DNA from: Lantana camara
Taxonomy: Eukaryota > Streptophyta > Magnoliopsida > Lamiales > Verbenaceae
Assembly (NCBI GenBank): GCA_037501455.1
Contig: CM074863.1
Location: 56,897,501 to 56,961,500, forward strand
Direction: 5' to 3'
Length of the DNA: 64,000 nucleotides
Below, one piece after another: positions 47,280-60,400 of this stretch. The position numbers and the translations under genes were made by a program. The notes beneath the pieces were generated by a model. The model was given only the letters and a program-made list of their open reading frames with translations, was not told the DNA's origin and searched no databases. Within the stretch, counting starts at the first letter, position 1, and every line of letters begins with the position of its first letter.

Positions 47280-50200
47280 TGTAACGCCCCGACTTTTCGG
47301 ACGTAAAGGTACGACGTATGTGTTTACCAATTTGCGCGAATTAATTGTTTTTACGTGTTTTATATTTAATTTTATTATAAATTGTTATTATTTTATTTTA
47401 TTTTATTTTATTTTAATTTATTATTATTTTAAAAATATTTCGTATTATAATATATATATATATTTCAATTATTGTTAATTTAATTATTAATGTTAATTAT
47501 GTTGTTAATTTAATGATTATGCTAATTAAGTGTTATGTTAATTAATCATGTTTAACCATATTAATTAATTATTCAAGTTTTTTACGTTGACTTTATTTAA
47601 TTTAATTAATATTAGAATTAATTCATTTATTTAAATTTTACTGCATGGATTTTAATGTATATATGCATGAATTGCATGAAATGTGCATGTTGCTTATTTT
47701 GTGCTTCGTTCTTATATGAAATGATATCGAAATGCCATGAATTCGTAGTATGTCGTAAATATATGTGTTATGAACATGCTTATATGCTCGGTTTATGTTT
47801 TCGAATTTATTTCACTTGTTAACGAATTTAATTTGAATTGTGGAACCAAATCGAGGGTTAACGAGCACTTAGCGTACCCTTGGTTCCGAATTTTATATCT
47901 TGAGCTCGGGAACTCGGATTCGAGTTCCGTCAACTCTGCTGAACTCATAACGAAAATTTGAGTTTAGTAAACTTAGCCTTATATTTTTCCTAAGTCATTT
48001 GAACCTCCGAAATTCAACCGAAAAACGAAACGGAGACTAAACTGACCTTGCTGTACAAAAATAGCCATATCTTATTCAAAATTTAACCAAATTAACCATG
48101 GTTTGATTCTATTGAACCCTAATGCAACCCCCTAACCGGATATAGCATGCCCTAACCAAACCAATCCTCACACAATCCCCAAAACTCAGCCAAAGTCACT
48201 GGAATTTCTGGCAGTCCCGTAACCCTTCATTCCTTAGAGATTTTGGAGCTCAAATCTCATCCAAACTTCTTCCAATCAACAAGGTAAGCTTAGGGCTGTA
48301 ATATATGTTCATTTCTGATCATTTTCATCCTTTTATTCACAAATTTGAGCATGGATTCGTGGATTTCTGGACTGCATCCGAAAATGGAGAGTTTTGGGCA
48401 AATTTTTGATCTCATTCGATTTTTAATGGTTTTGATTGATTCCAAGCTTGAGAATGATTATCTTGACATCCTCATATCATTTATGATCATTGATTTCATG
48501 GTGGTTGAAGTATTAATGAGTTATCATTTATGACACTTTGAGAAATGGGGGTGTCGTTCCTGCCTTTCCAGCGCGGAACGGGGGTGCGATTCTTGGCCTG
48601 AGTTGCTGTACCGAGACACGGGGGTGTCTCGGTCTGGGCTTGGGAGGTGACACGGGGGTGTCTCGGTCTAGGCTTGGGAGGTGACACGGGGGTGTCACCC
48701 CGTTTTTCTTGAACTGTTGCCTGCGTTTCTGAACTGCTGCATATATGTATATATAGGTACTGTGTGTGCGTGTGTATGCATGGTTGTATAATTATATATA
48801 TGCATAACTTGTGTGTGTGTGCATGGCTTGTGTGAGTAAGTGCATGCATGCGTATATAATATATAGTATATATTTATGTGTGTGCATGCATGTTAATGTA
48901 CGTGTATATATATATATGTATATTATATGTATTATATGTTTATTATATAGTTATATATGTTTATTATATTATATATAATTATTATATATGTTAAATATTA
49001 TTTGATTTAATTCAATTCTTGAAATTAATTGATCTCTATTTCGCGTATTTAATTTACCGACTCTTGATTGAACGTTTTATTTATTTTATTCCTATTTGTG
49101 AATATGAATATTACTTGCTATGATTATTAAATGGAATTCTTAGATTAATTGATATGCATTATGAGTGTTATGAACTTATGAATTTATGAATTTATGAAAT
49201 TGAATGAAATATATGAACGAATGATTTGATTATATGTTTTAAATTCCTTAATAGTGCACATGAACATTTTCATGATATAATATGATCATTTATGCATTCA
49301 TGTCATATTCACTTCATTGCCGAGCGTCATATGTGGTCATTGAGTCTCATACCTTTTCTTTTGCATAGATTCGGGTTTGGTCGGAGACGAGGGCGAGCAT
49401 TGAGACGCTTGTGCCTTTCTTTTGCTTTGAAAAGGTGGGTTTTTCTTCTAATAGTTAAAGTGACCCGATATATCCCTTATGTGAAAGGTTTTAAGCCAAA
49501 ATAGTATATTTATATATATCGAGTCATTTTGGGTAAATGATTTCAAACGTATGACCCCTTTTATTTATGAAACCCTACCTTATGTTTGGCGAGACATTTG
49601 TGATTTATGATTGCACGGGCCCCGGGACTTAGTATATGTGGCTAACCGAGGAAGCAAGGGCTGACGGGGATCCCATATACTAGTTCCAACCAACTACGGC
49701 GAAACGGACTTCGTCAAGGAGTTTTTGACGAGGAAATGCTAACCGGGCTTTGAGGACTCATGAACCTCATAGCCGCATTGATATGATTAGGTGGTCGGGC
49801 CTTGCAAACCCCGTCCACCACCCGGAGGAAGAAGGTGTATATGAATGATTATGATCATGTTATGTATGAGCAGAAAAGATATATGTATGATAATGAATGA
49901 TTGAATAATTGATTATGATTACACGAGGAGTAGGTTGGAGATTGTGCACGCCCACTCGCCGGGCCATAAACCCTTATGAACAATTATGAATGAATATGAA
50001 CGTCGTAATCCCGTTGATGTTTTCTTTTGTTTTAACCACTTGGTAAATTCTTATTAAACTTCATACGGGATTAGGGCTTGCATATATGTGTTTAATTTAT
50101 GCGATATTATATCTTATGCCCCGTTTTATACCCACCAGTCTCTTTTAGACTGAACTCGGTTGTTTTCAGTTGTTTTGTGCAGGTATAGGAGTGCTAGGCG

Positions 50201-50599
50201 GGAATACAAGTCGTCTAGGTCTTGCATTTATGTTTAGCACTTCTTTTCAGTCTCATATGTTCATACTCTTATTGCTACTTTGTTTATGAGCATAGTATAG
50301 CATGGAGCGTCATGATTTGTAGGCCGTGAGTGCCGTTGAACTGAATGCCTTTGTATATCTATTTTTGGAGCTTGGTGGCTCGTTGTATATATATGCTATG
50401 TCGTTCTTGCTTCCGCGTTTTACTTTAACTCTGATTTTATATTATCTTGAGTTGAATGGTTTAAGGGTTAGTCCCGCCTAGCATAGCGTGTGTGTTGTGT
50501 CCCCGTTCGCCGTGGATTTGTCACGTGTATGGACTTCCATTTCATATACGGGTCGGGTCTCGGTGCGGGGGATGTGGTACCTTACGCTCGGGTGCTACA
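47280..50599 (+). repeat. LTR C2 (3320 bp)
   Basis: Right-hand LTR of the composite, followed by TTTTG (50600-50604). Nearly identical to C1 except for a deletion of roughly 390 bp at 48545 that removes the sequence before the hairpin cluster and part of its first unit, and a duplicated unit inside the cluster. U3 palindrome 47909-47928; splice-like CAAG|GTAAGC at 48283|48284; stem-loop 49790-49819, one base longer than in the other copies. Confidence 0.92.
48546..48699 (+). repeat. Hairpin cluster in LTR C2, truncated and duplicated
   Basis: First unit reduced to its right arm. CCGAGACAC/GTGTCTCGG at 48611-48632 is followed by an extra, mismatched GGTGACAC...GTGTCTCGG unit and a normal GGTGACAC/GTGTCACC (48680-48699): a 34-35 bp tandem duplication. 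Confidence 0.8.
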
Positions 50600-50604
50600 T
50601 TTTG

Positions 50605-51941
50605 CCCACTCCCACTGAATGTGAAACCTATGGGTTGATCTATATAAATATCTTTATCAACGTGTCCATTGAGATAGGAAATTTTCATATCCATTTGCCA
50701 TATCTCGTAGTCATAATACGCAGCTATGACAAACATGATTCGAATGGACTTTTGCATTTCAACTGATGAGAAGGTTTCATCAAAGTCCACATCGGGCCTT
50801 TGAGTGAATCCTTTTGCAACTAGTCTTGCCTTGTAGGCTGCAATATTTCCATCTACTCCAAGATTTAACTTAAAGATCTATTTTCAACCTATGGGTTTTA
50901 TCCCATCAGGCAAATCTGCTAAGGTCCAAACTTGGTTGGAGTACATGGAATCCATTTTGGATTTCATGGCTTGTTTCATAGCTTGTTTCCACTGCTCAGA
51001 ATCAGACTCTGACAGTGTCTCCTCATATGTTAGAGAATCATTATCCTCTTGAGAGATTTCATGGAGAAAACCATACCATCTCTTAGACTGTCTTGGAGTG
51101 CGTTCAGAACGCCTTAGAGGAGGATTTTCACGTGTATCAAAGTTCATGATTGGCCGTTGGGTATCAGGATTAGACGTTTCTTGCATGTGTGGTGTGGGAA
51201 TGTCTCGAATTTCTTCGAGTTTTGTGATCATGCCTTTCTTTTCTTCAAGGAACGATTCTTCAAGAAAAGTCGTATTTCTTGAAATAAACACCTTTTGTTC
51301 AGTTAGATCATAGAAATAGTATCATATGGATTCCTTAGGATAGCCAACAAAATAGAATAAGTTAGAACGTGCTTCTAACTTGTCTCCCACTGTCCTCTTC
51401 ACATAAGCAGGACAACCCCAAATTCTTAAGTAAGAATAACTAGGGATTTTGCCATGGAACTTTTCATGGGGCGTTAGGGACTGATTTAGAAGGAACAAGA
51501 TTCAAAATCTTGGCTACATTTTCTAGAGCATAACCCCAGAAAGAAGATAGTAAGTCAGTGAAACTCATCATGGAACGAACCATATCAAATAGGGTTCGAT
51601 TTCTTCTCTAAAAAACTCCATTAAGCTGAGGAGTTCCCGGAGGAGTCCATTGAGAGATAATTCCATTATCTCTGAGATGACTAAGGAATTCTTCACTAAG
51701 ATATTCGCCACCTCGATCAGATCAAAGTGTCTTGATCTTGTGACCAGTTTGGTTCTCAACCTCCTTTTGAAATTCTAAGAATTTCTCAAAAGCCTCAGAT
51801 TTGTACTTCATTAAGTACACATAACCATAACGACTAAAATCGTCAATAAAGGTTATGAAGTACTGATGATTGTTTCGAGTGCTTACACTAAGCGGTCCAC
51901 AAACATCAGAATAGACCAAATCTAAGGTCTTAGTTGCTCAT
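50605..51941 (-). pseudogene. Copia-2 pol 5' part (integrase to RT start), broken
   Basis: Minus-strand frames give the copia integrase core (YSDVCGPLSVST, YFITFIDDFSRYGYVYLMK; 51919-51722), later integrase pieces, the linker (RRSERTPRQSKRWYGFL, WKQAMKQAMKSKMDSM; 51291-50884) and the RT beginning (FDETFS, DYEIWQMDMK, YIDQPIGFT; 50790-50605). Several stops separate them. It continues at 24531 on the other side of the gypsy composite and is cut at 51941 by LTR H. Confidence 0.87.
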
Positions 51942-53834
51942 TCTAGCACCCCGAGCGGTGGGCACCACATCTCCCGCACCATGGCTCGAGACCTGTAACG
52001 AAACAATGACTCCGCACACGCATCAAACCATAGCGAACGAGAGACAAACAAAAACAAAACCCAAGGCTAGGCGGTCTAGACCCTAATACAGAGCGTGCAT
52101 ACAAAATCCAAAGCAAGGGAGGAAGCAACAGGATCCAAATTACACAAGTATACATACATACAAGGTACTATTCAAATTAAATCAATTATACAAGCTTTGC
52201 CTCAACGACCAAAATAAACCATAACATGCTCTACATAACGAAACAAGATCATATACATTATTCGAAAGCTCAAAAGTACAAGGTAAATGCAAAAGATGTA
52301 TGAGAATCGCTACAAGACTCCAAGACTAAAAGTAAGACCTACGCCTATCACGAACCGACATCCTGCACCTGTAACTCAAAGACAATGGGGAAAAAGAGAG
52401 AAACAACGAGGGTCAATCCTAGAGACTGGTGAGCGGGCTAACACACACACCCATACATATATAGAGCAAAGCACGTATCAAGATCATAATAGTCCATGAA
52501 CCAGGGATGGCTTTTGCATACTAAATCATTTCCTGTGATAATAGGTATATTTATTTAAAAGAAGTTAAGGCCCGAAGGCTAAAATAACCAAATTTAAATA
52601 CTTAAGAATCCATTCCCGTTTCATAGACTCAAGACAAGACAAGACAAGACAAACCACTCGGCGAGTACGAGTTTCCTCCAAGCTCCTCATGTCAAGACAA
52701 GTTCAAGTCAAGTAAGGCAAAACAAAACAAACCTACCTCATACTCCGGCGATAGAAGGGTTGCGCAACTCTAACCATCCAAGCAAGCGTGTATGTATGAG
52801 CGTGAGTTTCGCGACACTCACGCTCGAGGACTCCATCCCCCACCAACCTCCTAGTGGGTTCCGGGTTCGTCCTTTCAAGTGGAGATCATGAACGAGAGGT
52901 GTGTCTGGCGACCCCTTGGTCGACCCGGGTGCTCTGTCCCACAATCTTCGGGGCCCAACAAATCAAGTACAAGTTTATGTCAAGTGACCTATCTTTCAAG
53001 GTCATATCTCGCTACAAGTTCAAAAACGTACTCAAAGCTTTTCAAAACAAAACAAAACGTAGCTTACATACATATAAAAGCTTTTTCAAGATTCGTGACA
53101 AGCGGGACAAGCCCTCAAAATACATATCAAGCATGTATCTATCATATCATATACCTATTTTGCTTGCGGGCTTCAAATCACGTAGGGTTATAGCTCAAGA
53201 TAACTAAAAGAACAAAACCTCACCTTGACGAGCAAACCGAGCAAGAACCACGCCTACAGAGTGACTCCATGCCAACGAGCTACTCCCCCAAGGACAATCT
53301 AAACAAGAGAGACACACTTAGACTCAATATGAACCATAGAGACGCTCGGTGAATGCATATAGATGCAAGTGACGTAAATGCAACAACAAGAGATAGCACC
53401 TTCAAGCGTTCAAGTTCATACATGTATTTAAGGGTTGAAATCACAAGAACAAGACAAGAATCAAAGCATAACATGTCAAATAAACATCATACATATCTAA
53501 TCATATCATATCTTGTGCATATAAAAGCTTAAAACGCAGAAAGAATGCAACAAGCGCAAAAAAGGTATCACACGTAGCACTCAAACGCTTACGCATTTAC
53601 TGTCACGTTTACACATAGAAAACAAGGCCGTAAAATTAAAATAGACATCCAAAAACATAGTATTACATGTTAACAACAAGATGGGATCATAATAGGGGTA
53701 GAAAAAGCAACGAAAAGCAACAAAACGGCAAAAGAAACTCCCCAACCGCTGCCCCTCGAGTGTGACACGGCCATGTCCAAAATACACTGCATACGGATAT
53801 GGCCGTGTCCGAATTTTTAAAAATAAACTTGGGA
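51942..53834 (-). repeat. Gypsy LTR H, minus strand, 3' part
   Basis: On the minus strand its end (CGCTATGGTTTGATGCG..., GGTGCGGGAGATGTGGTGCCC) resembles element A's LTR; the terminal base pair is decayed. Contains stem-loop 52778-52750 (GATGG/CTATC, with a G-T pair), ACTCGCCGAGT palindrome 52666-52656, GTCAAG|GTGAGG near 53215, and a hairpin pair 53764-53810. The 5' part is cut off at 53834 by element F. No primer-binding site remains next to its 3' end. Confidence 0.82.
53764..53810 (-). repeat. Palindromic hairpin pair in LTR H
   Basis: GACACGGCCATGTCC (53764-53778) and GGATATGGCCGTGTCC (53795-53810). Arms are GGACA(C/T) type with a GGCC centre, an intermediate between the A-type and D-type clusters. 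Element F has cut the remainder away. Confidence 0.7.
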
Positions 53835-55358
53835 TGTAACACCCCGGTTTTTTTTTCATTTATAGTAATATGTCATATTTGTTTCTAAATTGCGAAATTA
53901 AATTATTTAATTATGGGATTAATTGTTTTTACCTGTTTCCTATTTAATTTTATTATAAATTGTTATTATTTTATTTTATTATATTTTCTTTTAACTTATT
54001 ATTATTTTAAAATATTTCGTATTATAAAAAAAAAAATATATATATATATATATATATTTTAATTATTGCTAATTTAATGATTAATGTTAATTAAGTGGGT
54101 TATGTTAATTAATCATGTTTAACCATATTAATTAATTATTCAAATATATACGTTGACTTTATTTTATTTTATTTAATATTAGAATTAATTCTTTCGATTT
54201 AAATTTTATTGCATGAATTTTAAGGTATATGTGCATGAATTGCATGAAATGTGCATGGTTGGGTATTTTGTGCATCGTTCTTATATGAAATGATATCGAA
54301 ATGCCGTGAAATTGTAGTATATCGTAAATATATGTGTTATGAACATGCCTATATGCTCGGTTTATGTTTTCGAATTCATTTGTTATGTTAACGAATTTAA
54401 TTTGATTAGTGGAACCAAATCGGGGGGCTAACGAGCACTTAGCGTACCCTTGGTTCCGTAATTAATATCTTGAGCTCGGGAACTCGGATTCGAGTTCCAT
54501 CAACTCCGCTGAACTAGTAACGGAAATTCAGGTTTAGTAAACTAAGCCATATATTTTTCCAAAGTCATTTGAACCTCCAAAATCCAATCGAAAAACGAAA
54601 CGACATCAAATGGACCACCTTTCACTATATTGACCATAACTTGATCAAAACTTAACCAAATTAACTATGGTTGGTGGCCTTTTAACCCTAGTTCAACCCT
54701 CTATCAGTCCCTAGCTGCCCATCTCGATCTAACCCTCACCCAAACCAGAAAACTTAACCAAAGCTTCTGCAGTCCAATTTTTCCCGCAACTGTGCAATTT
54801 TTGGGATTTTAGAGCTCAAATCTCAATCATCTTTCATCCAATCAACAAGGTGAGTTAAGACTATGTTATACATGCATATTTGGTTATTTTCGTCCTTTCA
54901 TCCCTGATTTTGATTCAGATTTCATGGGGTTTTGGAGCATGTGTTGGAACAGTTAGGTTTTTGAGAAATTGAATGAATTTTGAACTGAATTTCTCCCTCC
55001 TTCACGTACCATTCTGCTGATAGCTTTTGGGAGTTTCTTTGATGTTATATGTTGTCTCTTTTACCTCATATGCTGCCGGAGGATTGGTTGATTGATCATG
55101 TTTGGGGTTGGCTCTGTTCTTTTCCAGTTTGCTCTGTTTTTTTTTTCCTTGCAAAACTGCTGCCTTTTCTTGTGTTTTGCTGCATGCTTTGAGGTTAATT
55201 CCAGGTGTGATTGTTGTGCATTTGAAACCTCTTCTTACCCTTAGTTGTTGGCTTGTATTGTTTGCAAATTATGTGTACGTTTGGCCTGCTCCTTTCCTTG
55301 CTTTCTCCTCCCCTATTTCGCCATCGTGCTGCGCCGCTTCTGTAACTGTTGCTGGCGA

Positions 55359-55481
55359 GACACGGGGGTGTCGTTTTGTTCGTTCCAGCAAGGAACGGGG
55401 GTGCGAATGGGGCTGGAATTTTTGTAGCGAGACACGGGGGTGTCTCGGTTTGTGCTTGGGTGGTGACACGGGGGTGTCACC
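55359..55481 (+). repeat. Palindromic hairpin cluster in LTR F1
   Basis: GACACGGGGGTGTC (55359), CGTTCC...GGAACG around an AGCAA loop, CGAGACAC/GTGTCTCG, and GGTGACAC/GTGTCACC (55462-55481). Confidence 0.82.
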
Positions 55482-55569
55482 TTGTTCTTTCCAACTCTTG
55501 CCTGCGTTTTCTTTTCCTTGGTTGCCTGCAGGTATATGTTGAAGCTGCTGTTCTTCCATGGTTACAGTT

Positions 55570-55885
55570 GTGTGTATATATATATATATGCAGAGTTACT
55601 GTGTGTGTGCATGAGAATGGTTGCATGCATATATATGTGTTACTGTATATATATATAATTATGCTTGTGTGTGTGTGTGCATGGCTTTGTGTGTGTAATT
55701 GCATGCATGTATATATATTATATATAATTGTGTGTGTACGTTGCATGCATGGCTTTTATAATATTGCATGCATGTACAATATATATATATGTGCATGTGC
55801 GCGTGTGAGTATATATATATACATATATTATATATATTTAAATGTTATTTGATTAAATATATATATATATATATATTATATATTT
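55570..55885 (+). repeat. TA/TG-rich low-complexity tract in LTR F1
   Basis: Long (TA)n, (TG)n and CATGCATG runs; the small frames here are compositional. F2 has a longer (TA)n run at about 62822-62852. Confidence 0.8.
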
Positions 55886-57458
55886 TAAATATTATTTGAT
55901 TTAATTCAATTGTTGAATCTAATTGATTTCTATTTCACGTATTTAAATTGCCGATTATTGATTGAACATTTTATTTATTCTATTTCTAATTGTGAATATG
56001 AATATTATGTGTTATGGATATTAAATGAATTCTTAGATTAATTGATATGAAATATGAAGTTATGAATTTATGAATTGAATGAAATGAATGAACGAATGGT
56101 TTGATTATATATTTTAAATTCCTTAATAGTGCACATGAACATTTTCATGATATAATATGATCATTTATGCATTCATGTCATATTCACTCCATTGCCGAGC
56201 GTCATATGTGGTCATTGAGTCTCATGCCTTTTCTTTTGCACAGATTCGGGTTTGGTCGGAGACGAGGGCGAGCATTGAGATGCTTGTGCCCTTCTTGTGC
56301 TTTGAAAAGGTGGGTTTTTCTTCTAATAGCTAAAACGACCTGGTATATCCCTTATGTGCAAGGTTTTAAGCCAAAATAGTATATTTATATATATCGAGTC
56401 AATTTGGGTAAATGATTTCAAACGTATGCCCTTTTTATTTATGAAACCCTACCTTATGTTTTGGCGAGACATGATTATGATTACACGGGCCCAGGGACTT
56501 AGTGTATGTGGCTATCCCGGGAGGCAAGGGCCGACGGGGATCCCATATACTAGTTCCAACCATTACGGCGAAACGGACATCGTCAAGGAGTTTTTTGACG
56601 AGGAAACGCTAACCGGGCTTTGAGGACTCATGAACCTCATAGCCGCATTGATATGATTAGGTGGTCGGGCCTTGCAAACCCGTCCACCACCCGGAGGAAG
56701 AAGGTGAATATGAATGATTATGATCATGATATGTATGAGCACAAAAGATACGTATGATAATGAATGAATAATTGATTATGATTACACGAGGAGTAGGTTG
56801 GAGATTGTGCACGCCCACTCGCCGGGCCATAAACCCTTATGAATAATTATGAATGAATATGAACGTCGTAATCCCGTTGATGTTTTCTTTGTTTTAACCA
56901 CTTGGGAAATTCTTATCAAACTTCACACGGGATTAGGGCTTGCATGTATGTGCTTAATTTCTGTAATATTATATCTTATGCCCCGTTTTATACCCACCAG
57001 TCTCGTATAGACTGAACCCGGTTTGTTTTCAGTTGTTTTGTGCAGGTATAGGAGTGCTAGGCGGGAATACGAGTCATCTAGGTCTTGCATTTAAGTTTAA
57101 CACTTCTTTTCAGCATCTCGTACCTTATTGTTCTTTTGTATATGAGCTTTATATGGAGCGTTATGATTTTGCAGGGCGTGTGGCCATGGAATACTTGAAT
57201 AATTTCGTATATCTATTTTGGAGCTTGGTGGCTCATCGCATATATTATATGTTGTTCTTGCTCCGGCGTTTCATTATAACTCGGATTTTATATTGTCTTG
57301 AGTTGAATTATTTAAGGGTTAGTCCCGCCTAGCATAGCGTGTGTGTTGTGTCCCCGTTCACCGTGGACTTGGCACGTGTATGGACTTCTATTTCATATAG
57401 GGGTCGGGTCGCGGTGCGGGGGATGTGGTACCTTGCGCTCGGGTGCTACATCCTTATG

Positions 57459-57470
57459 TGGTATCAGAGC
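57459..57470 (+). other. Primer-binding site of element F
   Basis: TGGTATCAGAGC, eight bases after F1, still perfect. Confidence 0.92.
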
Positions 57471-60400
57471 CTCAGGTTGCAAAACTCGGGTTCTTGTGTC
57501 GTGTGGGTCAGTCTAGGTCGTTCGGCATAGGAACTACGTGATAATGTGTGCATTGCATCGATCTTGAACATGAAATTGTCTTTCTTTTAATCTTGTCGAA
57601 TTACCTGTTGCATTTTATATTGGATCCGTGCCTTTCGTGTTAAATATGTTCCATGAGCATGTACTAATCGCATGCATATATCCTTGAAACAAGTTATGAA
57701 TTACAGGATATGAAGGTACTATCAAACCACGGCTAAGTGTCATGCTAACAACGCCTTACTACTAGCTCTTTTTGAGGCATGGAGGATAGGAATGACGTAT
57801 CGGGGGAAAGATATTGAGAATTCGAGAGGCGTAGTCCTCATAGTTAGAGTTAGAATTCAAGGGATAGGAGCTGAAATGGAAGTTTGACTTAAGAAGATGC
57901 AACTATAGAGGGATATACGTAGAAATAGGAATTGATCAGGAAATATTTATGACTCCAAAGGTTGATATGTGCGGCTCTCTTACATAAGAAGCTATAGTTG
58001 GAGCCAACGGGATCGTTCAACCTAAGGAATGAAGTAAATGAGCCCTGAAGGTATTTTGGTTCAGGGTTCGGACCATTGAAGAGGTACCGCGGACTGGGAG
58101 GAGTCAAGGTAAAATCAGTTCGATGGAAATTGAGTACCAAGAGTTGTCAAAGAAGCGTTGCTAAATAAACCTGGAAATTAGAAATCGATATTTTAGAGGT
58201 GAAGATCAAGAAGGGTTTAAATTGGGTGCTTTGGATTGCTACCAAGATAGAAACGAGTCTGGAAGGGAGTAGAGAGAGGTAAGTAATTGTGTGAATGCAA
58301 ATTTAGGGAAGGTGGACGGGATTTGAGTTGTTTTTCCAAATCCAAACTGAATCGTCATGTTGTGAAGTTGAATTGGAAGATATGGAGCAACAAATGGGAA
58401 CTATGAAGAAAGGCAAAGACTGGTTGAAGGATTATTCTCGGGGAGAGACTCTTTGCAAGGGAATCCTGCGCTCGAGTATAAGCAATTGGAGGTGAATTAA
58501 ACTTATAAAGGATAAGCACGGGAGTTTTGATCACGGTGATGGCGAGAAGTAGGGTTCAAAATGACATTGGGGTTCATTTTTGTAAGAGAACTTGAACAAA
58601 GTTGAAGGGCGATTCTCAGGGGTAAATGCAGAGGATAATTCAGTGGATGTTGAAGAAATCAGGCATCGTGAAATTTCAATTCCGAATAGTGGAAGATACA
58701 AGTGATGCAAAAAGATTCATGGAAAACTTGAAGACCGTGGGAAAGACAAGGAATAATCACTAAGTCAAAGTAACCTTGGGATTGGAGGAACGAAGAAAAG
58801 CTACTGAGCTAATAGCTTACCACATTGGTGACAGGTTCCAAAACATTCATAGCACGTGCACCATATTTTGCATTAATTATTTATTCTTTTGACCTTATGT
58901 TATCCGTGCATTTCTAATTGGTTTCGTTGTGCTAATGTGTTGTATAATTGCTTGATGTAAACGTGACACATGCATCGTCATTTTAACCCGACATGCATTC
59001 TAGTGTTTAATTGATAGGAAGTCCTTTCGCCTCAACTATCAAGTATTACTTGACTAAGCCACTTTCGAATTCAATAAAGATGACTTCGGGGAAACAAAGA
59101 ATTTCAAGTAAGGGATAGGTTAATGGAAACGGGAATTCATAAGGAGAAGCGAGATTAGAATTGATTGCGGGGTGTTTGGATTGGAACAAGAATAGGAAAG
59201 GGGTTTCGAACATTAAGCGAATTAGAAGGGAAGTTGAAATACAAAACCTTGGGGTTGTCTTTTGATCAAAATCCTCCCTAATGGAAATTATTCATCAAGA
59301 ATTTCGACAAAATGAGAATTAATGGAGTTCAACATGTGACAATAGAAATTTAAGGGGGAGAGCACGACCGAGGAACAAATTGGACGATTGAAGGGGTGCT
59401 CGAAGAAATATTTTAGTAGGAATAACGAAATTGCAAATTAAGGAAGACCTGGAAGTCCTATTAGTGATGATCAGAGATAAATAAGGCGACTTGAATGGTT
59501 AAGTTGTTATGAGGGGAGCTAAGTTACTAAATCCGGGTTGAAGTCCCTCACTAGGTATAAAGGAGCTTGGAGAATATTCTTATGTATAGAATATGGATCT
59601 GGGGATAACAAAATTATAAGGGAGCTTCTCTGAACCCCTAAGTCAGAATTAACAAGAGAGAGAGTCGAATCAAGTTAGCATATAATGGAATGATGGCGAT
59701 CAAGAGTAATCCAATAGAGTAAAAAAAAAGGGGGTTCAATAATGACAATATTATCAAGTCATCGGTTATTCCCACGATAATTCGGAAGGAAATTTAAGAA
59801 GAAACCAAACCGAAAAAGATGATCATTGGAGGATTTACATCAAACTTCAAGAGTCATCAAGAACATTCTATCTTCGATTCAAGAAATGTGGGGCCAGATA
59901 CCGAATATAGCCTTAAGGGGGTTAAAGAGAATGAATGGATAACATGAACGGAAGATGGAAAAGGATTCGTGTTAAGGTAGATCCTAATGACAAATACTTC
60001 AAGATAGGGATTGAATCGTCAAGGTTGTCAGGAGTAGTTATTCTCGAGGGTATTTTAAACTCCGATTTGGGTAAGAAAGTAGCTATGGACCTAACGTCGA
60101 GACGGATGGTCTAAGGGTATTCGGGAGGTCAAGCTCGGTTGATTAAAAAGAGTTAGTTGGTCGAATGAGGATTAAGGGAAATGACGAAGACTGGAAGCAG
60201 TACCATGCAGAAGGGATCTAGGAGTATAATCCTTAAAGGATCCATCAATTGTTTCATCGGGGTCTCCTGAAGAGGTTAAAGACAATCTGAGCACTGAGTC
60301 TATCTTCGGGACAGATCATACACTGAACAACGACAACTCACAATTTTAAAACTTAGCGACTACGGTGAACGGTACTTATAGCATCCATGATACATACATT

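Larger units (their letters stand above)
24532..50599 (+). mobile_element. Gypsy composite with three tandem LTRs (E, C1, C2)
   Basis: One pair of target duplications (TTTTG) encloses LTR E (24532-27594, cut), a 3' internal fragment (38781-38848), LTR C1 (38849-42511), a complete internal region (42512-47279) and LTR C2 (47280-50599). LTR-internal-LTR-internal-LTR is the expected product of unequal recombination between LTRs of like elements. Copia-3 then entered LTR E, and a deletion removed the rest of copia-3, the rest of LTR E and most of the first internal region. Confidence 0.82.
17983..51941 (-). mobile_element. Copia-2, minus-strand Ty1/copia, split by three insertions
   Basis: Reading right to left on the minus strand: integrase (from 51941), integrase-RT linker, RT start (to 50605), gypsy composite insertion, rest of RT and RNase H (24531-23374), polypurine tract, 3' LTR (23357-17983). 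The 3' LTR is split by a gypsy solo LTR. The integrase is cut at 51941 by gypsy LTR H, so gag, protease and 5' LTR are not visible. Lineage looks Angela/Tork-like from the RNase H and integrase residues, at low certainty. Confidence 0.85.
53835..57450 (+). repeat. 5' LTR F1 (3616 bp)
   Basis: TGTAACACCCCGG...GGGTGCTACA. U3 palindrome 54479-54498; CAAG|GTGAGT at 54849|54850; hairpin cluster 55359-55481; exon-like block from CACAG|ATTCGGGTTT to AAAAG|GTGGG as in LTR E; stem-loop 56660-56688; TGTGCAG| at 57045 followed by CTAGGCGG. Confidence 0.92.

Noticed and set aside
58260..60300. Possible decayed pol in element F
   Set aside because: No RT, integrase or RNase H motif could be read in any frame, and the purine bias is unlike the pol genes here.
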